From NCBI RefSeq assembly GCF_014269395.1, contig NZ_JACOGK010000006.1, positions 37,443-101,442 on the forward strand: 64,000 nt of DNA. The letters run 5' to 3'. Below the pieces are notes generated by a model. That model was not told the origin of the DNA, searched no databases, and saw nothing but the letters and a program-made list of their open reading frames with translations. Shown here piece after piece: positions 8,881 through 15,978 of this stretch (the first letter of the stretch is position 1; the number at the start of each line of letters is the position of its first letter). The position numbers and the translations under genes were made by a program. The DNA comes from Megasphaera hominis. Lineage in GTDB: Bacteria > Bacillota > Negativicutes > Veillonellales > Megasphaeraceae.

Positions 8881-9576
8881 TCAGAAGATGGGTTCCTCTT
8901 CTTCATTCAATTGTAACGTCGCAATAACATTATGAATGTGAATAGCCATTGCATACTTAGCACCCCGTGCATCTCTGTTTTTCAGAAAATGCATCAATTG
9001 ATCGTGATCACGCAACGTTTCTTCAGAAAGCTCTCGCGCTTCTTTATTATACAAGATGACTTCTTCAATAGCCCTGTTAATGACTGGGATTAAACGCATC
9101 ATAAAATCGTTATGAGATGCTGCTACAATAGCACGGTGAAATTCCCCATCAGCCTCTGTCCGGTCCTGTTGCTGCAGTATAAGTGCCTTTACCCGCTCAC
9201 CACAGGTAATAATATGTTCCAGTTCTTCTTCCGTAGCACGCCGGCAGGCAATGGCCGCAATTTCCGGTTCGAAAAGTAAACGCGCTTCGTACAAATCCTT
9301 CAGATTGATTTTCATACGCTGAATTTCTCCCAGACCATAGTCGCCAAAAGCCTTCATGTCTGCAGCGATATAGGTTCCTTTCCCCCGGTATACTTCGAGC
9401 ACGCCCTGCATGACCAGAATACGAATTGCTTCACGCAGAGTAGCCCTGCTAACTCCCAGTTTTTCAGAAAGGATATTTTCCCCCGGCAATTGATCGCCTG
9501 GTTGGAATTCATCTCCTCTTGTAATCATTTTATAAATAGTATCCGCCGTTTGCTGCGTTAAGCTTTTCTTTTTCAT
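8881..9576 (-). CDS. GntR family regulator, FadR subfamily (FCD domain)
   Basis: The 231-residue protein has an N-terminal winged helix-turn-helix over residues 8-70, with the GntR signature 'LPGENILSEKLGVSRATLREA'-type segment and wing 'RGKGTYI'. An all-helical FCD ligand domain follows (about 90-220), with likely metal or acid ligands in 'DGEFHRAIVAASHND', 'RDHDQLMHF' and the final 'AIHIHN' helix. Such regulators usually repress uptake and breakdown genes for a carboxylate or sugar acid and release DNA on binding it. The neighbouring nitrilase, transporter, IlvD and LarA-like genes are the obvious targets, and two matching candidate operators support this. It has its own terminator. Confidence 0.9.
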   Translation of the reverse strand: MKKKSLTQQTADTIYKMITRGDEFQPGDQLPGENILSEKLGVSRATLREAIRILVMQGVLEVYRGKGTYIAADMKAFGDYGLGEIQRMKINLKDLYEARLLFEPEIAAIACRRATEEELEHIITCGERVKALILQQQDRTEADGEFHRAIVAASHNDFMMRLIPVINRAIEEVILYNKEARELSEETLRDHDQLMHFLKNRDARGAKYAMAIHIHNVIATLQLNEEEEPIF

Positions 9577-9680
9577 ATAGGATCCTTCTCATCGTAAATT
9601 TCACAAAACAATACTCCCTGGCCATACGGCTTAAGAAAGGATCTTTTTTCACTGCTTATCCAAATCTATTTGCCAGGTGT

Positions 9681-9716
9681 AAAAAAAAGGAGAATATCTT
9701 TTCAGATACTCTCCTT
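9681..9716 (-). terminator. Terminator after tRNA-Leu
   Basis: A hairpin with AAGGAGA/TCTCCTT arms directly follows the encoded CCA and is followed by eight T on the minus strand. Confidence 0.85.
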
Positions 9717-9799
9717 GGTGCCGGGGGTGGGACTTGAACCCACACGGTGTTACCCGCCTGATTTTGAGTCAGGTGCGTCTGCCATTCCGCCACTCCGGC
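9716..9799 (-). tRNA. tRNA-Leu (anticodon CAA)
   Basis: The minus-strand cloverleaf has acceptor GCCGGAG, anticodon stem CCTGA/TCAGG with loop CTCAAAA (anticodon CAA, reads UUG), a long variable arm as in class II tRNAs, T-loop GGTTCAAGTCC, and an encoded CCA. One A-C mismatch is present in the acceptor stem. Confidence 0.95.
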
Positions 9800-9868
9800 A
9801 TGCAGTGTTTGGAACAAAATTTATTATACCATATTTTAGTTATGCGTCAAGTATTTTCTGTAAAGATA

Positions 9869-9907
9869 AAGAGGAATCTCTCACCCCTATCTTGAGAGAT
9901 TCCTCTT
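9869..9907 (-). terminator. Terminator of the alanine/glycine symporter gene
   Basis: A perfect 15-bp stem (9869-9883 with 9893-9907) lies 18 bases after the symporter stop. The following minus-strand sequence is T-rich but not a pure T run. Confidence 0.75.
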
Positions 9908-9924
9908 TCCTATAAAAGGAAGTG

Positions 9925-11313
9925 TCAGTCCCCACTGACGACGTCCTTTTCTGCCTGTTTTACCAGGCCCTGTTCTTCTTCTTTTACATGAGCAAAATAT
10001 TTTTTCGTTTCGGCAACGACGACACCGCTGAGGCCGATGAGGGCGATCAGGTTTGGAATTGCCATGAGGCCGTTGACGATATCTGCGAGAACCCAGATGA
10101 CATCCAACTTAATGAAAGCGCCGCAGGCTACGAGAATGATGAAGATAATGCGGTACGGCATAATGCCCTTTACGCCGACGAGGTATTCCGTGCAGCGTTC
10201 ACCGTAATAGTTCCAGCCCAAAATGGTCGTAAAGGCAAAGAGTGTCAGGCCTACGCAAAGAATGATGCTGCCGAAGGTCGGGAAGGCCTGCAGGAAGGCG
10301 GCGTTCGTCAGTGCTGCGCCGTTGAGGTCGCCGGCCCAGGCACCGCTGACGACGAGTACGAGGCCCGTCAGGGTGCAGATAATGATCGTATCGATGAACG
10401 TACCGGTCATAGAAATGAGGCCTTGTTCTGCCGGCCATTTTGTTTTGGCAGCGGCGGCTACAATAGGTGCACTGCCGAGACCAGATTCATTGGAGAAGAC
10501 GCCACGGGCTACACCATTTCGCATGGCTACAAGCACGGTAGCCCCGAGGAAACCGCCGGCAGCAGCCGTCGGATTGAACGCATCGTGAATAATTTCATAC
10601 AGAGCTGCCGGAATCTGTTCGTAGAATACGGCGAGGAAGGCAATGGTGGAAATAACATAAATGATAGCCATGGCCGGTACAATTTTGGAAGATGCTTTGG
10701 CAATAGACTGCAGCCCGCCAATGGTAACGGCTGCAACGAGAATGGTCAGGACGACGGCCGTGTATTCGACAGGAATATCGGCTGTCAAACGCGTAATTTC
10801 TACGATGGAGTTTACCTGGGCAAAGGTGCCGATGCCAAAGAAGGCGACGAGGACACCAAAGAACGCGAAGAGGAAGGCCAAGGGTTTATATTTCTTGCCC
10901 AGGCCGTTTTCAATGTAGTACATAGGCCCGCCGGAAATTTCCCCGTTTTTGTCGACTGTACGGTATTTGACAGCCAGACAGCCTTCAGCATATTTAGTGG
11001 CCATGCCGACAAACGCAGCCATCCACATCCAGAAAATAGCACCTGGGCCACCGGCATGGACCGCCGTAGCAACACCGACGATGTTCCCCGTGCCGACCGT
11101 AGCGGCTAAGGCTGTGCACAACGCCTTAAAGCTGTCGATATCGCCTTCACCCTGATTCTTGGCCGTAAAGATCAGCTTCAAGGCCCGTGGTAAACGGAGT
11201 ACCTGTAATAATTTAAGGCGGACAGTCAGCATAATGCCCGTGCCAATGAGCAAGATTAATAAGGGAGGCCCCCAGACAAAACTGTCGATCGCATTTAACG
11301 TTTCCAAATTCAT
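9925..11313 (-). CDS. Sodium:alanine/glycine symporter (AGCS family)
   Basis: The 462-residue protein has about ten to eleven helices and the AGCS hallmark regions 'ATVGTGNIVGVATAVHAGGP' and 'FWMWMAAFVGMATKYAE', plus 'SNESGLGSAP'. The family couples uptake of alanine or glycine to sodium entry across the inner membrane. The upstream leader is a tandem glycine riboswitch followed by an intrinsic terminator, so glycine is very likely the controlled substrate. The gene forms a single transcription unit with a promoter at 11637-11665 and a terminator at 9869-9907. Confidence 0.92.
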   Translation of the reverse strand: MNLETLNAIDSFVWGPPLLILLIGTGIMLTVRLKLLQVLRLPRALKLIFTAKNQGEGDIDSFKALCTALAATVGTGNIVGVATAVHAGGPGAIFWMWMAAFVGMATKYAEGCLAVKYRTVDKNGEISGGPMYYIENGLGKKYKPLAFLFAFFGVLVAFFGIGTFAQVNSIVEITRLTADIPVEYTAVVLTILVAAVTIGGLQSIAKASSKIVPAMAIIYVISTIAFLAVFYEQIPAALYEIIHDAFNPTAAAGGFLGATVLVAMRNGVARGVFSNESGLGSAPIVAAAAKTKWPAEQGLISMTGTFIDTIIICTLTGLVLVVSGAWAGDLNGAALTNAAFLQAFPTFGSIILCVGLTLFAFTTILGWNYYGERCTEYLVGVKGIMPYRIIFIILVACGAFIKLDVIWVLADIVNGLMAIPNLIALIGLSGVVVAETKKYFAHVKEEEQGLVKQAEKDVVSGD

Positions 11314-11369
11314 GACATTTCGCTCCTTCGTGTAACCTATGCTTGCATATAAATGGTAGTGATAATAAC

Positions 11370-11409
11370 AAAAACGCCTATCTTCAGCATACTACTCTGA
11401 AGATAGGCG
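11370..11409 (-). terminator. Riboswitch expression-platform terminator
   Basis: A perfect 13-bp stem (11375-11387 with 11397-11409) is followed by five T on the minus strand. It lies between the glycine aptamers and the symporter start, so it is the likely switch element. Confidence 0.8.
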
Positions 11410-11447
11410 ATAAAAATACGACACGAAAAAAACGTTACGCATGATTA

Positions 11448-11602
11448 GGGTCTCTGTCCTTTTGCCTGAGAGATAAGGAATCAACGATTCCGTGCACCTT
11501 CGGCGCCCTTAAGGGACTCTCCAGAGTTGTGTCCGCACAGGGTCCTGCTCATACGAGAACCTGAGAGTTTAACTCCTTCGGTAGGCTTTTCGCCTTCTCC
11601 CC
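11448..11602 (-). promoter_or_regulatory. Tandem glycine riboswitch
   Basis: The minus-strand leader contains two glycine-aptamer units. The first has GGAGAAGG, 'CCGAAGGAG', 'AACTCTCAGG', 'GCAGGACC' and 'CTGGAGAG'. The second has 'GCCGAAGGTGCA', 'ATCTCTCAGGCAAAAGGACA' and a closing GAGACC. These are the conserved blocks of the gcvT-type glycine riboswitch in its usual two-aptamer form. It sits upstream of a transporter rather than the glycine cleavage operon. Whether glycine turns the gene on or off cannot be read safely; transporter-linked copies are often off-switches. Confidence 0.93.
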
Positions 11603-11636
11603 TGTGTTTCATCCACGTCATATGTGATTGACTTAG

Positions 11637-11665
11637 ATTATAAACGATTCACTTGAAAAATGCAA
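11637..11665 (-). promoter_or_regulatory. Promoter of the glycine riboswitch transcript
   Basis: TTGCAT (11660-11665) and TATAAT (11637-11642) are separated by 17 bases on the minus strand, about 35 bases before the first aptamer. Confidence 0.7.
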
Positions 11666-11683
11666 GCAAAAAATTAAACAATC

Positions 11684-12439
11684 TTATAGGCAGCCCTGAA
11701 TATGTTCCATAGCTGCTGTTGCGGTCTGGCGCCAGCACAACGGAGTCAGGGCCACATGCCCGTTTCCAATGCAGGCAACGTCACTATTTTCCGGGGCCGT
11801 CGTCAAATCGATGTCACCGACGATTTTGTAGCAAAGGCTGCCATCGAGGTCCCGCTTTTCCATAATGACATTGTGATAAATTTGTACGGTCTGCGGCACA
11901 ACGCGTGCATTACTGAGAGAAATGTCGCCCTTTTCCGGAATATTGACATTCAAGATACCCGGAAATTTACCGCACAAAAAGATCCGTTCAATCAGTGTTT
12001 TGGCCAATTGTGCCGTCTGGCGGCACCGGTCTTCCGTCATATCGACCATCGACAGGGCCATGGCCGGTACCTGGTAGTATGGTCCTTCCATGGCAGCCGA
12101 AACGGTACCGGAATAGAGGACGTCGCTGCCCAGATTGTAGCCATTGTTGATGCCGGAAATGATCAGATCCGGATGCTTGCCGGAGAGAAAATATTCCATC
12201 GCCATTTTGACACAATCGACAGGCGTCCCGGAAACGGAGATTTCCCGTACATGGTCTTCTGTCTGTGGCAGTTCCTGACAATATAAGGCCTTGTTGATCG
12301 TCATAGAATGAGACGCAGCGCTGCGCTGCCCGGCAGGGGCAACAACAGTGACCTGATCAGCAAAACGTGCCATTTCTTTCTTTAACGCTTGCAGGCCCGG
12401 AGCCTGCAGTCCATCATCATTTGTCAAAAGAATGTGCAT
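11684..12439 (-). CDS. surE: 5'/3'-nucleotidase SurE
   Basis: The 251-residue protein has all SurE motifs: 'ILLTNDDG' at the N-terminus (metal-binding D8-D9), 'RSAASHS', 'SGTPVDCV', 'SGINNGYNLG' and 'YSGTVSAAMEG'. SurE is a cytoplasmic metal-dependent phosphatase that removes phosphate from nucleoside monophosphates and is linked to survival in stationary phase. Length is normal. It is the last gene of the envelope/lipid run and follows the GT2 gene by nine bases, so it is probably co-transcribed with it. Confidence 0.95.
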   Translation of the reverse strand: MHILLTNDDGLQAPGLQALKKEMARFADQVTVVAPAGQRSAASHSMTINKALYCQELPQTEDHVREISVSGTPVDCVKMAMEYFLSGKHPDLIISGINNGYNLGSDVLYSGTVSAAMEGPYYQVPAMALSMVDMTEDRCRQTAQLAKTLIERIFLCGKFPGILNVNIPEKGDISLSNARVVPQTVQIYHNVIMEKRDLDGSLCYKIVGDIDLTTAPENSDVACIGNGHVALTPLCWRQTATAAMEHIQGCL

Positions 12440-12448
12440 AGAGTTCTC

Positions 12449-13699
12449 CTATTTTTTATTTTCTTTTCGCAATAAAGCTGCCGTATCATAGGACACAGCC
12501 CGCGTGTGCAGCGTATGACTCCATTCCATCTTATGCCGGTCCTTAAAGCCCAGAAAGTTGACGGGAATCCAGCTGTACATGAAGATCGGATACACGATCA
12601 GGTACAGCCACGACTTCATGGGTACTTTAATCTGCAACAGGACAATGATAGGAATGAGGTACTGCCCTACACCGAGGACGGTCCATATCTGAACGGGTAT
12701 GAGCTGATTTAAAATATTCGTATACAAAGGAATATACGAATTGATCATGGCAATGCCGGCATAGATGGTCGACATCATCATGAAAAACGGCTGTGATAAC
12801 GTAATAATCCCGTCGAGCATGCGGATGTTTCCCGTCTTAATGCCCCGCACAAAGAGCTTGGGAATAAAGCGTTCGCCACAGTCGCACTGACCTTGAGCCC
12901 AGCGTTTACGCTGCCGGCAAGACTGCATAAAGCCCAGTGCCTTTTCATCATAAATGATGGCATCGTGGGCCCAGCACGTACGCACGCCTTCAAGAAGAAC
13001 TTTCATGGAAAATTCCATATCTTCCGTCAGGCAGTCGCAGCCCCAGCCATATTTACGTACGATTTCCGTGGCAATACACATGCCCGTACCGCCCAAGGCG
13101 GTCGAAAGGCCAATATTGTACTTCGCCAGATGCCACATGTGGTTGATGAGCCAGAAGGCAATGGAAAAGGTGCCGGCAATCCATGTATCAGTCGGATTCT
13201 TAGAATCCATATAGCCCTGAATCACCTTTTCGCCTTTACACAAATGGTTATTCATTTCCCGCAGGAATTCCGGGTGTACCAGGTTATCCGCATCAAAGAC
13301 GACAAAGGCATCATACTGTTTTTCCTGGGCCAGCATCTGGGCAAACATCCAGTCCAGGGCGTAGCCTTTGCCTACTTGCTCCTTATTCGTACGAATACGT
13401 ACATAGGCACCGTGGGCTTTACAAACGTCAGGCGTATGATCGGTACAGTTGTCGGCAACGACATAAATATCGTACATATCCCGCGGATAGTTCAAATTTT
13501 TTAAATTGTCAATCAGGTTGCCGACGACCTTTTCTTCATTATGGGCGCAGATGACGGCCGCAAACGTATGCTTTGGCGGTCTCATCACGCGGTCCCTTTT
13601 TTTCATCAGGCCGAAGCAAGCCAGGATAAAGTAATACAACGTATAAAATACGATGATTACCTGTATGGGTATCATTATAACATCAAGAAAATGCTCCAT
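12449..13699 (-). CDS. Membrane glycosyltransferase family 2
   Basis: 416 residues. A first transmembrane helix (about residues 8-32) is followed by a GT2 catalytic domain: 'AVICAHNEEKVVGNLI', 'VVADNCTDHT', 'VVFDADNLV' with the metal-binding D-x-D, 'CLTEDMEFSMKVL' with the acidic catalytic position, and 'QRKRWAQGQ', the Q-x-x-R-W motif of processive synthases. Two or three more helices follow over residues 300-390. This is the arrangement of hyaluronan, chitin, cellulose or poly-N-acetylglucosamine type synthases, so it probably makes and exports a polysaccharide or modifies a lipid-linked sugar. No partner exporter gene is adjacent. The product is unknown. Confidence 0.85.
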   Translation of the reverse strand: MEHFLDVIMIPIQVIIVFYTLYYFILACFGLMKKRDRVMRPPKHTFAAVICAHNEEKVVGNLIDNLKNLNYPRDMYDIYVVADNCTDHTPDVCKAHGAYVRIRTNKEQVGKGYALDWMFAQMLAQEKQYDAFVVFDADNLVHPEFLREMNNHLCKGEKVIQGYMDSKNPTDTWIAGTFSIAFWLINHMWHLAKYNIGLSTALGGTGMCIATEIVRKYGWGCDCLTEDMEFSMKVLLEGVRTCWAHDAIIYDEKALGFMQSCRQRKRWAQGQCDCGERFIPKLFVRGIKTGNIRMLDGIITLSQPFFMMMSTIYAGIAMINSYIPLYTNILNQLIPVQIWTVLGVGQYLIPIIVLLQIKVPMKSWLYLIVYPIFMYSWIPVNFLGFKDRHKMEWSHTLHTRAVSYDTAALLRKENKK

Positions 13700-13782
13700 G
13701 TATTCCTCTTTCTAAGACCATTATTCTTATCTTCCTGCCGCAAAAGTTGCGGGCACCAGGGCGCAGCGCAGCAAGAATCCTC

Positions 13783-14463
13783 TTAGTGCGCCTTCGCCAT
13801 GTTCATGCAAGTGTTGACCAGACCAAAGATAATATAGAGGAAAAACGGCATAATCAAAATTAAATGCCAATCGATCAGGGCCAGTACCAGGAGACCACAA
13901 ATGATGGCAATAGCCAAAGCAGATTTGTGCAGCACATCCGGGCTGGCGCCTTTGAAATCAGGGTTATGTACTTTGCTGACCAAATGATAGCCTAAGGCCA
14001 GCACGATAATAGCGATAATCCAGGACGGCAGGTGAACGCCGGAAAGGACATACGTAGCGACGATGCAGCCGCCATTCGGAATAGGCATACCTTGAAAGTA
14101 GCCGTGGATGACGGTCGTGTTGAGGTTAAAACGGGCCAGGCGGATACCGCCGAGGCAGGCGTAAAGGATGGGAGGAACCATGCCGATCCAGCCCAGGTCG
14201 CGCAGGGCATAGGTGTAAATCAAAAAGCCTGTAGCAGCGCCAAAAGACACGCAGTCTGACAAGGAATCCAGCTCTTTGCCGAACTCGCCCTGCACGCCCA
14301 GGGCCCGGGCTGTCCGTCCATCCAGGGCATCACAAACCATCGCCAGCAAAATGCACAGCGCACCTATATTGAGATTTCCCTGTGCCGTCTGGATAATGCT
14401 AAGTACGCCAAAGCCCAAATTGCCGGCTGTCAATATACATGGAATTACGTTCTTCATGGTCAT
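13783..14463 (-). CDS. pssA: CDP-diacylglycerol--serine O-phosphatidyltransferase
   Basis: The 226-residue membrane protein carries the CDP-alcohol phosphatidyltransferase motif D-G-x2-A-R-x8-G-x3-D-x3-D in 'CDALDGRTARALGVQG...ELDSLSD' (about residues 44-68), with six or so helices. It makes phosphatidylserine from CDP-diacylglycerol and serine at the inner membrane. Its start overlaps the psd stop by four bases (ATGA), so translation of the two is probably coupled and the pair makes phosphatidylethanolamine. The presence of psd identifies the alcohol as serine rather than glycerol phosphate. Confidence 0.93.
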   Translation of the reverse strand: MTMKNVIPCILTAGNLGFGVLSIIQTAQGNLNIGALCILLAMVCDALDGRTARALGVQGEFGKELDSLSDCVSFGAATGFLIYTYALRDLGWIGMVPPILYACLGGIRLARFNLNTTVIHGYFQGMPIPNGGCIVATYVLSGVHLPSWIIAIIVLALGYHLVSKVHNPDFKGASPDVLHKSALAIAIICGLLVLALIDWHLILIMPFFLYIIFGLVNTCMNMAKAH

Positions 14464-15098
14464 TGCAAAATCCTCCCTATCACCGTTTCACCGCAACGAA
14501 CTTTCTGCCCCTTCGTTACGCATATTTCCACATTATCTTCTACGAATACTTCAATACAAGAACCAAATTTGATCATTCCGTACAGCTGGCCGTGCGTCAG
14601 CTCGTCGCCCAGCGTTACCCAGGATACGATGCGCCGGGCCAAAACGCCGGCAATCAAGGTAACCAGAATACGCGTATGGCTATTTTCAATGCCCAGAGAA
14701 TAGCGTTCGTTTTCGTACCCTACGCCATCTTCATAAGCCGGCCGGAAACGGCCGCACGTATACTGCTGAAACTTAATCGTGCCGGCCAGGGGAATCCGGT
14801 TGACATGGGCATCAAAAATAGAAAGGAAAATCGTAATTTTCCGGCATTTTTCATCGAGAAAAAGGTCTTCGTCCACGTCCTCCACGGCAACGACCGTACC
14901 ATCAGCCGGTGCTACCAAAGCTAGTTCATCGTCCGGGATACGGCGCCGGGGATTGCGAAAGAAATAAGCAAAATAGACAGCCAGCAACGCCGGTAATACA
15001 GCTACGTATACATTGATGAAGAGGCCTGCCAAAACAGCCAGTACTATGGATCCGAAAATGAATACATAGCCATCGGTAATGATAAAAGGTTTATTCAC
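14460..15098 (-). CDS. psd: Phosphatidylserine decarboxylase proenzyme
   Basis: The 212-residue protein is the short bacterial form. Two N-terminal helices (about 8-45) anchor it in the membrane. The decarboxylase domain includes 'LVAPADGTVV', 'FLSIFDAHVNRIP' (the conserved D-x-H), and the processing site 'MIKFGSCIEVFV' near residue 185, where the chain should cleave before Ser of G-S to give the pyruvoyl cofactor. It converts phosphatidylserine to phosphatidylethanolamine. It lies 17 bases downstream of the WecG/TagA-type gene and overlaps pssA by four bases. Residues after the cleavage Ser (C-I-E) are a little unusual. Confidence 0.92.
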   Translation of the reverse strand: MNKPFIITDGYVFIFGSIVLAVLAGLFINVYVAVLPALLAVYFAYFFRNPRRRIPDDELALVAPADGTVVAVEDVDEDLFLDEKCRKITIFLSIFDAHVNRIPLAGTIKFQQYTCGRFRPAYEDGVGYENERYSLGIENSHTRILVTLIAGVLARRIVSWVTLGDELTHGQLYGMIKFGSCIEVFVEDNVEICVTKGQKVRCGETVIGRILQ

Positions 15099-15114
15099 AA
15101 AATCACCTGCCTGT

Positions 15115-15843
15115 TCAAGAGCGCCTGCTGAATTTCACAGCTGCCATAAAGCGCGGCAAGGCCAGCATGCGCCGAAAGCGGCTTGGTTCCTTGCAAAGAC
15201 GATAGAGCCATTCCAAGCGGTTGTGCTGCATCCACGACGGAGCACGGGAAACGCGGCCGGCGAGCACATCAAAGGTCCCACCGACACCCATGCAAACGCA
15301 GGGCCCTAATTCGGATAAATGGGCATGAATCCACTTTTCCTGTTTTGGAACACCGAGAGCAACGAGAAGGATTTTCGTTCCCTGCTCCCGGATTTCACGA
15401 ATGATATCGCCTTCCTCGGCGGCGCTGAAAAAGCCGGAGTGGGTACCTGCCAGCCGTAATTTTCCATACCGTTTTTCCATATTCGCTGCTACCGTTTCAG
15501 CAACACCGTCAGCAGCGCCAAAAAGATATACCGGCGTCTGCCGTGCAGCTGCTTCTTTCAGCAGCAGCTCTGCCACATCACAGCCGGTTACCCGTTCTTT
15601 GAATTTTTTTCCCTGTTGTTCTGCTGCCCAGAGGACACCGGCACCGTCAGGAATTACCAGGTCTGCACCTTGTAAAACCCGGGCCAGTTCTTTATCCTCT
15701 TGTGCCTTCATCACCATTTCGGCATTCGCCGTCGCAATCGACGCGGCCAACCCCTGATCGACGCAGGAAAAAACAAAATCCTTCGTTTCTTCTACAGTGA
15801 TATTCGCAATGGGAACAGATAATACATCGATTTTACCAGACAA
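15115..15843 (-). CDS. WecG/TagA/CpsF family glycosyltransferase (GT26)
   Basis: 242 residues, the normal size. Family motifs are 'ATANAEMVMKAQED' , 'DLVIPDGAGVLWAA' with the conserved Asp, 'LFGAADGVAE', 'GTHSGFF', 'LLVALGVPKQEKWI' and 'GVGGTFDVLAGRVSRAP'. The C-terminus 'LEWLYRL' plus a basic tail associates with the membrane in this family. It should transfer N-acetylmannosamine or a related sugar to an undecaprenyl-linked acceptor in wall or surface polymer synthesis. Other wall-polymer genes are not adjacent, so the polymer remains unknown. It leads the short psd-pssA run. Confidence 0.88.
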   Translation of the reverse strand: MSGKIDVLSVPIANITVEETKDFVFSCVDQGLAASIATANAEMVMKAQEDKELARVLQGADLVIPDGAGVLWAAEQQGKKFKERVTGCDVAELLLKEAAARQTPVYLFGAADGVAETVAANMEKRYGKLRLAGTHSGFFSAAEEGDIIREIREQGTKILLVALGVPKQEKWIHAHLSELGPCVCMGVGGTFDVLAGRVSRAPSWMQHNRLEWLYRLCKEPSRFRRMLALPRFMAAVKFSRRS

Positions 15844-15978
15844 AATCCATCTCCGCCTTATCGTTTAGAAATTTACCTCTGCCAGACAACAGTTTTCCAT
15901 CTGTTTTAGGCACTTTATCATTTATTATAGCTGAAATTCGCTATGATGTACATATATTCCCGCAATTTATCAACAGGT

